Origin: Streptococcus sanguinis
Lineage (GTDB): Bacteria > Bacillota > Bacilli > Lactobacillales > Streptococcaceae
DNA length: 64,000 bases
Assembly: GCF_003943735.1 (NCBI RefSeq)
Contig: NZ_RJMV01000001.1
Location: 355,552 to 419,551, forward strand
Reading direction: 5' to 3'
Position numbers and translations under genes: made by a program. This document shows positions 35,794 through 45,297 of the stretch, piece by piece; positions within the stretch are counted from its first letter, which is position 1; each line of letters starts with the position of its first letter. The notes under the pieces were generated by a model. The model searched no databases. It worked only from the letters and a program-made list of their open reading frames with translations, and was not told the origin of the DNA.

Positions 35794-38031
35794 CTACTCA
35801 TCCTCTGCTTCAAACAGCCAGAGTTTAGAATCAAAGTCATAGCTTGGCTCTTGCTCAGAATCCTCCAGAAGCTGACCGCTGGAAGCGTCCGTGGTGACCA
35901 GCCCAACTCGCATAAGCTCGGCCCCAGTATAGGTACGCCCCTCCAGCTGATAGACCTTATCCGCAGCCAGTCCTTTCAGTTGCAAACGCTGATGAGAGCG
36001 ATTGACTTGATTGAGGACCTTGAAAGTGCCTAAAAGTGCAGTGTTCTGATCCTGACTGACAAGCATCCAAGCTGTCTGCCTATCACCCTTAAATGGCGAC
36101 TGCAGTCGATAAAAAGTTCCATTATGAATCAGCTCTCGATGGCTCTTGTAAAAAGCTATCTGTTCCCTGACTTCAGTCAATTCCTCTGGGCTTAGCTGAT
36201 TAAGATCCAGCTCATAGCCAAAGGAACCGAAAAAGGCGACATTCCCCCGCGTCTTCAACGGAGTCAGACGGTTGGTCTGGTGATTGGGCACGATGGAGAC
36301 ATGGGCTCCCATAGACGAAAGCGGATAGAGAAGACTGGTCCCGTACTGGATCTTCAAGCGCTCGATAGCATCCGAATCATCACTAGTCCAAGCCTGAGGA
36401 GCATAATAGAGCATACCTGGATCAAAGCGGCCTCCACCTGAAGAGCAGGACTCAAATAACAGTCTCGGATAGCGACTGATTAAACGCTCATACAAGTCAT
36501 AAACACCCAAGACATAGCGGTGAAAAATCTCTCCTTGCTGATTGGCTGGCCAGGCAGCTGAGAAGACATCCGTCAGAGGGCGATTCATATCCCATTTGAT
36601 ATAATCCAGCTGCGCTTCCTCGATAACCGCTGATAGACGCTCAAAAATCTCATCCACTACTTCCGGCCGAGAATAGTCCAAAACAAACTGGTTCCGACCA
36701 TGGTGGGGCTGTCTATCTGGCACTGCCAGCAGCCAGTCAGGATGAGTTCGGTAGAGTTGGCTGTCCTTATTGACCATTTCCGGCTCAAACCAAAGACCAA
36801 ACTGCATGCCCAAACCGTGAATTTGCTCTGCTAGCGAGCCCAGACCCCGCGGCAGCCTGTCTGGATTGGCAAACCAATCCCCCAGCCCAGCTCGGTCATT
36901 AGTCCGCTGGCCAAACCAGCCGTCATCTAGCACAAAAAGCTCCACCCCTACTTCCTGAGCCTTTTCAGCAAGATCCAGCAGCTGATTCTCACTAAAGTCA
37001 AAATAGGTAGCTTCCCAATTATTGATGAGAATAGGACGAGATCGCTCGCGCCAGTAACCCCTAGCTAGGCGTCGACGAAATAGCTGATGAAAAACTTGAC
37101 TCATGCCGTTGAGGCCCCGCTCAGAGTAAACCAGCAGAGCTTCTGGACTGGTAAAAGACTGGCCCGCAGCCAGCTTCCACTCAAAGCAAAAAGGATTGAT
37201 GCCTATCTGCAACCGGGTCACATCATAGGTGTCCACCTCAGCCTGAATGAGAAAATTGCCTGAGTACACCAAGGCCGCTCCTAGCACTGGGCCTGAAAAT
37301 TCAGTCGTTTCCGGTCGCTTAAGAGCTACAAAGGGATTATGATGAGGACTGGAAATACCGCGGGTTGACTCAATGGACTGAATCCCCTGCTGAAGCGGAC
37401 GCTCCTTGATATGGCGTTCCCGGGCCCATGCTCCTGATAGCTGCAGCCAGTCATAGTCAGCATCTGGCAGATCCAGCGACAGACTAGCTAGGGATTCCAA
37501 ATAGCAGGTTTCCCTGCCTTGATTAAGTACTTTGCTGGAGCGAGCGATAACCGGCCAATCAGCAAAAATCGTATAAAACAGCTGAACTTCAACTTCTGTC
37601 ACCGCATCTCGCAGGGTTAGAATAAGAGTCTTAGCCTCCATTTGAGTCTCTGTATAAGTAGCGGGCAGCCCCTCTAAAGCTGGCTTACCATCTACCATCT
37701 GATGACTGACATAGACAAAGTCAGTAATACGCGAGCCATTTTCCTGCCGCAGACAGATAGCGGGATGGCGAAAGTCTGTCGTGCCGTATTCTGGAAATTC
37801 CTGCCGTACATGCTCCAAAGAATAGCGTAAATCCCCTTCTTTCCGATAGGTTGTCATGGGCCGATGCTGCAGCTCCACCAGATAAGAATAATCCCGCTCC
37901 GGAACCGCCGCTCCGTAGTATAGCTGCAAGAGTTTACCATCCTCCGAAACCCGAAAGATATAAGAAACCTCGTCGTTAGTCAGATGAAATTGCCTGCACT
38001 CTTCCTTAAACAAAATACTCGCCTTATTCAT
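35794..38031 (-). CDS. aga: Alpha-galactosidase, GH36
   Basis: Removes terminal alpha-galactose from melibiose, raffinose and related sugars. 745 aa, as for the tetrameric bacterial GH36 enzymes. N-terminal beta-supersandwich, then a TIM barrel containing NNWEATYFDF, FVLDDGWFGQR, GLWFEPEMVN, the nucleophile Asp in DYIKWDMNR (~480), CSSGGGRFDPGMLYY and the acid/base Asp in WTSDDSDAIERLKIQYG (~545). Cytoplasmic, with no signal peptide. Lies downstream of an AraC regulator as in raf/msm loci, but no sugar transporter or sucrose phosphorylase gene is adjacent. Confidence 0.96.
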   Translation of the reverse strand: MNKASILFKEECRQFHLTNDEVSYIFRVSEDGKLLQLYYGAAVPERDYSYLVELQHRPMTTYRKEGDLRYSLEHVRQEFPEYGTTDFRHPAICLRQENGSRITDFVYVSHQMVDGKPALEGLPATYTETQMEAKTLILTLRDAVTEVEVQLFYTIFADWPVIARSSKVLNQGRETCYLESLASLSLDLPDADYDWLQLSGAWARERHIKERPLQQGIQSIESTRGISSPHHNPFVALKRPETTEFSGPVLGAALVYSGNFLIQAEVDTYDVTRLQIGINPFCFEWKLAAGQSFTSPEALLVYSERGLNGMSQVFHQLFRRRLARGYWRERSRPILINNWEATYFDFSENQLLDLAEKAQEVGVELFVLDDGWFGQRTNDRAGLGDWFANPDRLPRGLGSLAEQIHGLGMQFGLWFEPEMVNKDSQLYRTHPDWLLAVPDRQPHHGRNQFVLDYSRPEVVDEIFERLSAVIEEAQLDYIKWDMNRPLTDVFSAAWPANQQGEIFHRYVLGVYDLYERLISRYPRLLFESCSSGGGRFDPGMLYYAPQAWTSDDSDAIERLKIQYGTSLLYPLSSMGAHVSIVPNHQTNRLTPLKTRGNVAFFGSFGYELDLNQLSPEELTEVREQIAFYKSHRELIHNGTFYRLQSPFKGDRQTAWMLVSQDQNTALLGTFKVLNQVNRSHQRLQLKGLAADKVYQLEGRTYTGAELMRVGLVTTDASSGQLLEDSEQEPSYDFDSKLWLFEAEDE

Positions 38032-38072
38032 GACCTTCTCCTTTCACATTCTGCAATCACGCTTCCCCTTTC

Positions 38073-38100
38073 ATTATAAAAAAGGCCACCCCTTTTGGTA
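38073..38100 (-). promoter_or_regulatory. aga promoter
   Basis: -10 TATAAT (38073-38078) and -35 TTACCA (17-bp spacer) on the minus strand. The whole element overlaps the terminator hairpin of the araC-type gene. Confidence 0.5.
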
Positions 38101-38106
38101 AGCCTT
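38082..38106 (-). terminator. Terminator of the AraC-family gene
   Basis: AAGGC..ACC / GGT.GCCTT stem followed by TTTTTTAT on the minus strand. Confidence 0.6.
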
Positions 38107-38139
38107 TCTTTCTAGTATTATTTATCCAAATGTGACTTT

Positions 38140-38988
38140 TTACAGCTCCTGTCCCAGATGAGAGCTAGCCTTGCGAAAATTCAAGGGCGACTGGCCACGC
38201 GCCTTTTTGAAGGCTTTTGAAAAGCTCTGTGTTCCAGCAAAGCCTGTCTTACTGGCAATCTCTTCCACCGAAAGCTGGCTGCTCGTCAGCAAATCAGCTG
38301 CCATATTGAGCCGCAAATCATTACTGTACTCCTTAATCCCCTTGCCTACTTCATCCTTGAAAAGCCGAGATAGGTAGGAAGGATGCAGAGCCAATTTCTG
38401 CGCCAACTCCTGTACAGATAGACTTTCTGGCAGATGACTGCTCAGCAGTTCCAAGACCTGCTGGACATAAGGATTGACTCGACGACTTTCCGTGATTAAA
38501 GATGTCTGCTTAAGACGTTGGGACAAGAGCTCTAGAAAGCGATAAACTTGCCTTTGCAGAGCTAGTTCAGCTGTTATTCCGCTGCCCTCATAGGCCAGAC
38601 TTTCAAAGACCAAGGCCTTAAATTCCTGCAAAGAAGGCAACTCAAAAGACCATTGGCCAGACTGTAGTCCCAGAGCCTGTAGATAACGAGGCAAGAGGTG
38701 CCCACCCAGTCCCATCCAGACATAAGACCATGGCTCTTCTCCATCAGCCTGATAAAAGACCGACTGACCCGGTGGCACCACAAAGCCCTGCCCTTCCTGC
38801 AAATCATAGCGCTGATTGCCAACGGAGTAAGTCCCCCGTCCCTCCAGTACGATATGAATGACATAAACATCCCGAACAGCCGGCCCAAAGCTATGATGGG
38901 CTTCCGTTTTTGAATAACCACAGAAGGCAAAAAAACAATCTTCTTGGCCAAACTGCATAGACTTAACCAAGGTCAGCGAATGCTCCAT
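38140..38988 (-). CDS. AraC-family regulator (MsmR/RafR-like)
   Basis: 282 aa from MEHSLTLVKSMQFG, preceded by AAGGAGGAGCTG. The open frame upstream to 39162 runs through the metF terminator and is rejected. N-terminal cupin sugar-sensing domain (DVYVIHIVLEGRGTYSVGNQRYDLQEGQGFVVPPGQSVFYQAD) and C-terminal double HTH (LSVQELAQKLALHPSYLSRLFKDEVG and VEEIASKTGFAGTQSFSKAFKKARGQSPLNFRK). Likely an activator of the downstream aga in response to alpha-galactosides. The orthologue of MsmR/RafR is the best guess. Confidence 0.88.
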   Translation of the reverse strand: MEHSLTLVKSMQFGQEDCFFAFCGYSKTEAHHSFGPAVRDVYVIHIVLEGRGTYSVGNQRYDLQEGQGFVVPPGQSVFYQADGEEPWSYVWMGLGGHLLPRYLQALGLQSGQWSFELPSLQEFKALVFESLAYEGSGITAELALQRQVYRFLELLSQRLKQTSLITESRRVNPYVQQVLELLSSHLPESLSVQELAQKLALHPSYLSRLFKDEVGKGIKEYSNDLRLNMAADLLTSSQLSVEEIASKTGFAGTQSFSKAFKKARGQSPLNFRKASSHLGQEL

Positions 38989-39025
38989 CAGCTCCTCCTT
39001 AGATTTGGATAAAATTTTTATCCTT

Positions 39026-39031
39026 ATTATA
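39026..39031 (-). promoter_or_regulatory. Likely promoter -10 of the AraC-family gene
   Basis: Minus-strand TATAAT with TTGCTG 17 bp upstream. Overlaps the T tail of the metF terminator. Confidence 0.45.
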
Positions 39032-39037
39032 AAACAA

Positions 39038-39074
39038 AAACCACTAAACAGCAACTGAATCTGATTAGTGGTTT
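39038..39074 (-). terminator. metE-metF terminator
   Basis: AAACCACTAA / TTAGTGGTTT stem with a 17-nt loop and a TTTTTGTTTT tail on the minus strand. Confidence 0.8.
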
Positions 39075-39085
39075 CTTCATTCATC

Positions 39086-39964
39086 TTAAAAAGATTGTAC
39101 AGATGGATTATGATTAAAGAGAGCATGAGTAGCCTTATAGATATGGTAGGCTGTTGCAGCATTATTCATAGTGTAAAGGTGTATGCCCGCCACATCCTGG
39201 GTCACCAAGTCAACAATTTGGTCCACAGCATAAGCCAGACCTGCTGCTCTCAGAGACTCTGGGTCATGTTCGTACTTATCCAGAATAGCCCGGAATTTTC
39301 TTGGCAGCTTGATATTCTCGCAGGTCTTGAGCAGGCGCAGAGCCTGATTACGATTGAGAATCGGCATAATCCCAGCATGGATAGGCACTTCAATACCGGC
39401 TAAAATACACTTGTCCTGAAAATCATAAAAGCGCTCATTGTCAAAGAAAAGCTGGGTCACCAGACTAGAACAGCCAGCATCCACCTTTTTCTTGAGATTT
39501 TGAATATCTGAAATCTGATTAGGCGAATCTGGATGACCCTCTGGATAGCAAGCTCCGATGATGTTAAAGTGCGGCGCTTCTGTCTTGATGTATTCGATCA
39601 AGTCAGTCGCATAGGTAAAATCATCCTTAGGCGCTGCATCTGGAAAAATATCCCCTCGCAAAGCCAAAATCTGATGGACACCAACCCGATCCAAAGACTG
39701 CAAGATATTAGACACCATGTCCTTGGTCAGATAGACCGCAGGCAGGTGAGCAATGGTCGGAATCTTGAGATCATTGGCGATGAACTCAGTCAAACGAACC
39801 GTCGTCTCCTCAATGTCAAACTTATTATTGCTGGCTGTCACACTAATAAAGTGAGGAGCCAGATCTTGCATCTCTCTCAATGCCTGAAAAATCTTATCAT
39901 TGCCTACTGCCGGATTGGGAGGAAATACTTCAAATGAGAGACTAGGTGTATGACGACGAACCAT
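39086..39964 (-). CDS. metF: 5,10-methylenetetrahydrofolate reductase
   Basis: 292 aa from MVRRHTPSLSFEVFPPNPAVGNDK; a TTG seven codons upstream is an alternative. FAD-dependent enzyme that supplies 5-methyl-THF for MetE. Conserved SFEVFPP, TASNNKFDIEETTVRL (a variant of the usual TxG/AGG region), HQILALRGDIFPDA and GACYPEGHPDSPN. Lies 137 bp downstream of metE on the same strand, and the two share the last steps of methionine synthesis. A strong terminator follows. Confidence 0.95.
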   Translation of the reverse strand: MVRRHTPSLSFEVFPPNPAVGNDKIFQALREMQDLAPHFISVTASNNKFDIEETTVRLTEFIANDLKIPTIAHLPAVYLTKDMVSNILQSLDRVGVHQILALRGDIFPDAAPKDDFTYATDLIEYIKTEAPHFNIIGACYPEGHPDSPNQISDIQNLKKKVDAGCSSLVTQLFFDNERFYDFQDKCILAGIEVPIHAGIMPILNRNQALRLLKTCENIKLPRKFRAILDKYEHDPESLRAAGLAYAVDQIVDLVTQDVAGIHLYTMNNAATAYHIYKATHALFNHNPSVQSF

Positions 39965-40005
39965 ATAACAAAAAGTTCCTTTCAATGATGGTAGCGATAG
40001 CTGAG

Positions 40006-40040
40006 GACAATCCTAGAAGAACAGTTCCTGCAGGATTGTC
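40006..40040 (-). other. Stem-loop between metE and metF
   Basis: Perfect 9-bp arms GACAATCCT (40006-40014) and AGGATTGTC (40032-40040). A second pair, ATCCTCC (40064-40070) with GGAGGAT (40096-40102), reaches the metE stop codon. Neither has a T run. Could tune the MetE:MetF ratio. Confidence 0.4.
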
Positions 40041-40101
40041 AGCTCTGCTTCAATTTTTGGGGTATCCTCCATCAAGATCAACTTTTGAGGTTCCAGGAGG
40101 A

Positions 40102-42354
40102 TTATTGCAAATGTTGTCTAGCTGCTTTGGCTGCTTCTACTAAGCGTACCAAGCTAGCCTTGGTTTCTGGGATACCACGAGTTTTAAGACCACAGTCAGG
40201 GTTGATCCAGACCTTGCTGCTTGGCACCTTAGCCAAGATAGCTTCGATCGTATGGTCAATTTCCCCTTCATTTGGCACACGAGGAGAGTGGATATCGTAA
40301 ACCCCAGGTCCCACTTCTGTTTGGAAGTTTTTCGCTTTAAGCTCGTCCAAGATTTCAAGGTTTGAACGGCTGGCTTCAAAGGAAATAACGTCCGCATCCA
40401 TGTTGTCGATAGCAGGGATGATATCGGTAAATTCTGAGTAACACATATGAGTGTGGATTTGCGTATCTGGCGCTACTGTTGAGTGTACTAGACGGAAGGC
40501 TGGAATTGCCCAGTCAAGGTAATCTTCGTACCAGTCGCTGCGACGGAGTGGCAATTTCTCACGAAGAGCAGCCTCGTCGATTTGGATAATCTTCACGCCT
40601 GCAGCTTCAAGGTCAAGCACTTCATCCTTGATGGCAAGAGCGATTTGAAGGGTAGAATCCTTGATAGAGATGTCTTCCCGTGGGAATGACCAGTTGAGGA
40701 TGGTAACAGGTCCAGTCAACATGCCCTTAACAGGTTTGTCTGTACGGCTTTGCGCATAGCTAGACCATTTAACAGTGATTGGGTTGAGACGAGTCACATC
40801 ACCCCAGATGATTGGTGGTTTCACCCCACGCATACCGTATGATTGTACCCAACCATTCTTAGAGAAGAGGTAACCTGACAGGTTTTGACCGAAGTACTCA
40901 ACCATGTCATTACGCTCGAACTCACCATGCACCAGCACATCAAAGCCAACTTCTTCCTGCCATTTGATCCAATCATCGATCTGCTCAGCCAAGAACTTGT
41001 CATAGTCTTCTGCTGACAGCTCACCCTTGCGGAAAGCCAAGCGTTTGGCACGAACTTCCTTGGTTTGAGGGAAGGAACCAATTGTCGTAGTTGGCAATGG
41101 TGGCAGATTGAGCGCCTTGTGCTGAATTTCCTCACGCTCTGCAAAGACCGGCAGGCGAGTGTAGTCCGCATCCGTCAAGCCAGCGATCCGAGCAGCCAGC
41201 TCTGCATTTTGCCCAACACGCTCTGCTGCAAAGAGAGCTTTGTTAGCAGCAAGTGTTTCTGCACCACCGCCATTGCGGATAGCATCCAAATCACGGATTT
41301 CATCCAATTTTTCCACCGCAAAGGCAAAGTGGTTCAAGATTGCTGGTTCAAATTCTTCATTAGCCGTTGTAAATGGCACATGGAGAAGTGAGCATGAGCT
41401 TGTCAAAACAAGATTTTCAGCTGGGATTTGCTCAAGCACTGCCAGGCTCTTTTCATAGTTGTTGCGCCAAATATTTTTACCGTTGACAATCCCTGCATAA
41501 AGAGTCTTATCAGCTGGGAAGCCACCTTTGACAAGTTCAAGAGTTTTCTTGCCTTCTACAAAGTCCAGACCAATCGCATCTACTGGCAACTCTACAAGGT
41601 CTGCATAGATGTCACGAACGTCACCAAAGTAGGTTTGAATCAAGACTTCCAAGCCTTTCTTATCTGCCAGAAGCTTCTTATAAAGGTCCAAGAAGAGAGC
41701 TTTTTCTTCTACTGACAGATCTTTGACCAGACTTGGCTCATCCAACTGGATACGCTCTGCACCTAGCTCTGCTAATTTGGCAAAGACTTCTTGATAAGCT
41801 GCAGCCAGGGCATCGACAAAGTCAGCCGGCGCTACACCGTCTTCAAAGTCAGATACTTGCAGGAGAGTGAATGGACCAACCACAACTGGACGGGTTACCA
41901 AGCCCAACTCTTTCGCTTCTGCAAATTCATCAAAAATCTTATGCCCAGCCAGTTTGACTTGGGTTTCTTTTTCAAATTTAGGAACGATATAGTGGTAATT
42001 CGTGTTGAACCATTTCTTCATCGGAAGGGCGCGGACATCCCCTTTTTCGCCCTGATAACCACGAGCCAAGGCAAAATACCGCTCCAAGTCAGTCAACTCC
42101 AACCCTTGCACAGATGACGGCACCACATTAAAGAGAAAGGCCGCATCCAGCACATTGTCATAGTGAGAAAAGTCATTTGACGGAATCTCTGAAATCCCCT
42201 TTTCCTTGACAATATTCCAGTGTTTAGCACGCAACTCTTTGGCCACAGCCAGAAGCTCTTCTGCTGAGATTTCATGTCTAAAGTATTTTTCAGTTGTAAA
42301 TTTCAATTCGCGGAATTCGCCCAAACGAGGGAAACCAATAATAGTCGTTGACAT
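40102..42354 (-). CDS. metE: Cobalamin-independent methionine synthase
   Basis: Transfers the methyl group of 5-methyl-THF-polyglutamate to homocysteine. 750 aa. Starts [25 protein letters not shown]. Second domain begins [22 protein letters not shown]. The zinc-binding HTHMCYSEF (~632) and [10 protein letters not shown] (~718) motifs are visible. First gene of metE-metF. A MET-box-like palindrome 80 bp upstream points to activation by the LysR-type regulator MtaR/MetR. Confidence 0.97.
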   Translation of the reverse strand: MSTTIIGFPRLGEFRELKFTTEKYFRHEISAEELLAVAKELRAKHWNIVKEKGISEIPSNDFSHYDNVLDAAFLFNVVPSSVQGLELTDLERYFALARGYQGEKGDVRALPMKKWFNTNYHYIVPKFEKETQVKLAGHKIFDEFAEAKELGLVTRPVVVGPFTLLQVSDFEDGVAPADFVDALAAAYQEVFAKLAELGAERIQLDEPSLVKDLSVEEKALFLDLYKKLLADKKGLEVLIQTYFGDVRDIYADLVELPVDAIGLDFVEGKKTLELVKGGFPADKTLYAGIVNGKNIWRNNYEKSLAVLEQIPAENLVLTSSCSLLHVPFTTANEEFEPAILNHFAFAVEKLDEIRDLDAIRNGGGAETLAANKALFAAERVGQNAELAARIAGLTDADYTRLPVFAEREEIQHKALNLPPLPTTTIGSFPQTKEVRAKRLAFRKGELSAEDYDKFLAEQIDDWIKWQEEVGFDVLVHGEFERNDMVEYFGQNLSGYLFSKNGWVQSYGMRGVKPPIIWGDVTRLNPITVKWSSYAQSRTDKPVKGMLTGPVTILNWSFPREDISIKDSTLQIALAIKDEVLDLEAAGVKIIQIDEAALREKLPLRRSDWYEDYLDWAIPAFRLVHSTVAPDTQIHTHMCYSEFTDIIPAIDNMDADVISFEASRSNLEILDELKAKNFQTEVGPGVYDIHSPRVPNEGEIDHTIEAILAKVPSSKVWINPDCGLKTRGIPETKASLVRLVEAAKAARQHLQ

Positions 42355-42406
42355 AAACGTCCTCCAAAATTTTTCTTGATTTTATCTTATCAGAAAATCC
42401 CCCCTC

Positions 42407-42412
42407 TGTATA
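42407..42412 (-). promoter_or_regulatory. metE -10 element
   Basis: Minus-strand TATACA, 53 bp before the ATG. The -35 is poor (ATCAAA), as expected for an activator-dependent promoter. Confidence 0.5.
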
Positions 42413-42434
42413 ATTGGAATTTCCCAGAGTTTGA

Positions 42435-42451
42435 TATAGCCTAAAACTATA
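42435..42451. promoter_or_regulatory. MET-box (MtaR operator) of metE
   Basis: TATAGCCTAAAACTATA matches the published streptococcal MET-box TATAGTTTnAAACTATA with two mismatches and lies just upstream of the -35 region. Confidence 0.65.
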
Positions 42452-42550
42452 ACGAACCTCATCAACCAATCCAAAATCCCTATTTTAACAACACTATTGA
42501 CTGAAATTATTGTTTGCTATAGGTAGAAATTATGACCTTGGAAAAAGAAA

Positions 42551-42578
42551 AACCAGCGAGAATAAAATCTCGTTGGTT
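42551..42578 (-). terminator. Terminator of the anchored-protein gene
   Basis: AACCAGCGAGA / TCTCGTTGGTT stem, 6-nt loop, minus-strand tail TTTTTCTTTTTC. Confidence 0.8.
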
Positions 42579-42598
42579 TCCATAATATCTTGTCTTGT

Positions 42599-43582
42599 TT
42601 ACTCTGTTTCATGATACAGCTTTTTAGCTTTTTCAATATCATAGTATCTGTCAAACTCTTCTTTGGAGTTGACGATATGCTCCTGACTGTCGACAGACAG
42701 TTCTAGGGGAATGTTTACAGCTTCATATACATTCACTGTAGACGGCATAAATAAGCTGTAGACGGTTGCCTCACGCTCAAATTGCACTGCGCTATTTTTA
42801 GAATTTAAAATAAATACAGTCGCTTTTCTTTTTTCTAAGAGCTTATAGGGCTTTGAGCTCTTCTCAAACTGAGTCTGTTCCAAAAAAGCTTTATCTATCG
42901 AGAACTCCCCACCAACAGGAACAGTTTTAATACCATTAGCTTTATCATCCCAAGATGTTAATGTTGTTACTCCCAACTTTCTGTTAAAGTCTTGAGCTAG
43001 AATTTCATTTTCCTCAATCTTCTTATTTTGCAAATTAAGAAAAAGTGGTTTAGTATTTTGATAATTCTTTAAATCCCGTATCTGAATCTTTAAATATTCC
43101 TGTCCTTTCCAAGTATAAATATCCCCTAGCTCTGCTGGTATATAATCCACATTGTAATCTTCTACCACCTTGTAAAGATCCAACTCCGTCTCCTCCTCAA
43201 GCTTCATGCCCTTAACTTGGTAAATACTCAAAGTCCAGTAAGCTCCATCAATTGGCCGCTCCTGTAAATAATAAGGAGTATCTTTTAATTTCATATTCTG
43301 ACGCAATATATATCGAGAACCTACACGAGTATTTTGTACAAATCCGTAACTCCCAAACTCTTCCATTTTTTTGTCTTCGTCCGGAGTCGTTGAAGTCCAA
43401 TGGACAATAGCGCCTGCACCATCCGCAATGATTTCATAATCATCAATTTCAGCTTTACCAGTATACTGGCTGTACTGCCTATAGTATTGTTCATTATAGT
43501 AACGATAGAGAGTCCAAGATACCAAAGATAAACCCGCTAATACTAACAATGTAATAAAAATCTTTGTTTTGCTCCATTTCAT
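42599..43582 (-). CDS. Membrane-anchored protein of unknown function
   Basis: 327 aa from MKWSKTKIFITLLVLAGLSLVSW (AGGAGC upstream). One N-terminal transmembrane helix (~7-25), then a mostly beta-rich, charged extracellular region (EIDDYEIIADGAGAIVHWTSTTPDEDKKMEE...). No lipobox cysteine and no LPXTG. I do not recognise a family. It follows the AI-2E-family permease gene by 38 bp, so both may be on one transcript, and a strong terminator follows. Confidence 0.65.
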   Translation of the reverse strand: MKWSKTKIFITLLVLAGLSLVSWTLYRYYNEQYYRQYSQYTGKAEIDDYEIIADGAGAIVHWTSTTPDEDKKMEEFGSYGFVQNTRVGSRYILRQNMKLKDTPYYLQERPIDGAYWTLSIYQVKGMKLEEETELDLYKVVEDYNVDYIPAELGDIYTWKGQEYLKIQIRDLKNYQNTKPLFLNLQNKKIEENEILAQDFNRKLGVTTLTSWDDKANGIKTVPVGGEFSIDKAFLEQTQFEKSSKPYKLLEKRKATVFILNSKNSAVQFEREATVYSLFMPSTVNVYEAVNIPLELSVDSQEHIVNSKEEFDRYYDIEKAKKLYHETE

Positions 43583-43620
43583 AATTAAGCTCCTATTTTG
43601 CAAATTTATCGTCTAAGTCA

Positions 43621-44718
43621 TTAGGCAACTTCTCCACTTTCATTCCTCTCCTCCTTCTCCACAACAAACTCTCTAACCAAGCGGTAGATAACTGCGAATA
43701 TAGGGGTGAAGAAAATCATGCCGACCAATCCAAAGAGGTTGCCCCCAATCAGGGCGGCAGCTAGGGTAAAGAGAGTTGGGAGACCGACGGACTGGCCGAC
43801 CACGCGCGGATAGATAACATTACCCTCAATCAGCTGCACTCCCTGAAAGACTGCGATAGAAAGGAGGGCTTTCCAAGGGCTGTCGGTGAAGATAAAGATA
43901 GCACCTAGAGCACAAGCTGAGAAAGGCCCGATGTAGGGAATGAAAGAGAGCACTCCAGCCAGAACTCCTGTCAAGGCCGCATAAGGCAGGCCTGTCAGAG
44001 AGTAGGCGATAAAGACTAAAACACCGACAATGACAGCCTCAATCATCTGCCCCATCAGAAACTTATCATAGGTCTCAACAATGACAGAACCGACATAGGA
44101 TAGGCGTTTGACAGCCTTCTCCGGAAGCATAACCTGAAGGAGACGACTAGTGATTGTCTGCAAATGCTCCTTGCTGCTCAAGAAGGCAAACATGAGAAAA
44201 ATAGACATGATGACCGAGAAGAAATTGCCAAAAATAGCAGAGATATTACCCGTCAGACTGCCCAGAAGATAGATGGCTCGGTTGACAATATCACTGTTTT
44301 GCAGCTGCTTGGTCAAATCTTTCAGCTGGCTAGAGGAAAGCAAGCCAGACTGCTGCAGCCACTTGGCTACCTGAGGCGCTACCTTGCCGATTGTTTCGCT
44401 CAGCTGATTGACCGCTGTGGTCAGAGTCGGCACGACAATAGAAACAATCCCTGTCATAATGAGAACTAAAATCAGCACCTCTAAAACTAAGGCCAAACCG
44501 CGCTGCAACTTCTGAGGGACTCGGCATTTGTCCAAGAGGTCTTCCAGTTTTTTCATTGGGACATTAAAGATAAAGGCTAGGACTCCACCCAGTATAATAG
44601 GCGAAAAAACCGAAGTCAAACTCTGCAAACCAGACCAGATATTCCCGATATAGAGAACCAGAGCCAGAGCGAGCGCCGCAAACATGATTAGTTTATAGGA
44701 TTCATTTATTTTTTTCAT
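43621..44718 (-). CDS. AI-2E family transporter (predicted permease)
   Basis: 365 aa with about eight membrane helices. Typical family features: N-terminal VFSPIILGGVLAFIFNVPMKKLEDLLDK, a long amphipathic middle (PQVAKWLQQSGLLSSSQLKDLTKQLQ) and the C-terminal GVLSFIPYIGPFSACALGAIF...EGNVIYPRVVGQSVGLPTLFTLAAALIGGNLFGLVGMIFFTPIFAVIYRLVREFV. Members include TqsA and PerM and some Na+/H+ antiporters. The substrate cannot be inferred here. Confidence 0.88.
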   Translation of the reverse strand: MKKINESYKLIMFAALALALVLYIGNIWSGLQSLTSVFSPIILGGVLAFIFNVPMKKLEDLLDKCRVPQKLQRGLALVLEVLILVLIMTGIVSIVVPTLTTAVNQLSETIGKVAPQVAKWLQQSGLLSSSQLKDLTKQLQNSDIVNRAIYLLGSLTGNISAIFGNFFSVIMSIFLMFAFLSSKEHLQTITSRLLQVMLPEKAVKRLSYVGSVIVETYDKFLMGQMIEAVIVGVLVFIAYSLTGLPYAALTGVLAGVLSFIPYIGPFSACALGAIFIFTDSPWKALLSIAVFQGVQLIEGNVIYPRVVGQSVGLPTLFTLAAALIGGNLFGLVGMIFFTPIFAVIYRLVREFVVEKEERNESGEVA

Positions 44719-44794
44719 AAGGCTTCCTTTTAAGGTTTTATCATTTCCTTATTTTATCATAATTTTCGAGGGCTTTCGAGCAGGAGGAAATGGG

Positions 44795-45166
44795 TTAGTC
44801 AGCTTTGTCTTCACTTTTAATTTTTTGAAAATCTTGAAGATAGAGGACCCCAGCTCCTATAGACAAAAGGCCTGCAAAGATAGCTAGAAAAGGAATAAAT
44901 CCCATGATAGATGCAAAAAGCAGCATCTGATGATTCATCTTATTGACCCTAGAGTCCCCACTATAATGAGACATACCAGCTAAGGAAAGTATCAACAAGA
45001 AAACATTAATTAGCAGAATCAGAAGTGCCCATATGTAATTTTCAATGAAGCTACCAATCAAATCAACAAACTCAAAACTCGATCTTTGTAAAGAAAAATA
45101 CATGATAAGAATTCCCGCTATAATACTCGCAACCCCATTTACCAATAACAATTTATTTGACTTCAT
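44795..45166 (-). CDS. Small four-helix membrane protein
   Basis: 123 aa: four hydrophobic segments (~5-23, 43-65, 80-97, 97-112) and a short charged tail QDFQKIKSEDKAD. DUF4064-like in length and topology, but the assignment is weak. Located 76 bp upstream of the AI-2E-family permease gene on the same strand and divergent from pabB. Function unknown. Confidence 0.55.
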   Translation of the reverse strand: MKSNKLLLVNGVASIIAGILIMYFSLQRSSFEFVDLIGSFIENYIWALLILLINVFLLILSLAGMSHYSGDSRVNKMNHQMLLFASIMGFIPFLAIFAGLLSIGAGVLYLQDFQKIKSEDKAD

Positions 45167-45262
45167 ATAAATCTCATTCTTTCTTTTTTAACATAGTATA
45201 CCTAGCTACTTTCTAATCTGTCAACCATTATCAAAGAATGGCTGTTTCATCCGATAAATCCG

Positions 45263-45291
45263 TTTTCATTCAAATTATCTTATGATAAAAT
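45263..45291 (+). promoter_or_regulatory. pabB promoter with almost no leader
   Basis: -35 TTTTCA (45263-45268), 17-bp spacer, -10 TAAAAT (45286-45291). The expected start site falls at or next to the A of the ATG at 45298. Confidence 0.4.
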
Positions 45292-45297
45292 AACTTT

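Noticed and set aside
38989..39162. 58-residue extension of the AraC regulator
   Set aside because: It would pass through the metF terminator and its own promoter; AAGGAGG precedes the ATG at 38988.
40013..40072. 19-codon minus-strand ORF between metE and metF
   Set aside because: No ribosome-binding site and it lies within stem-loops; more likely chance.
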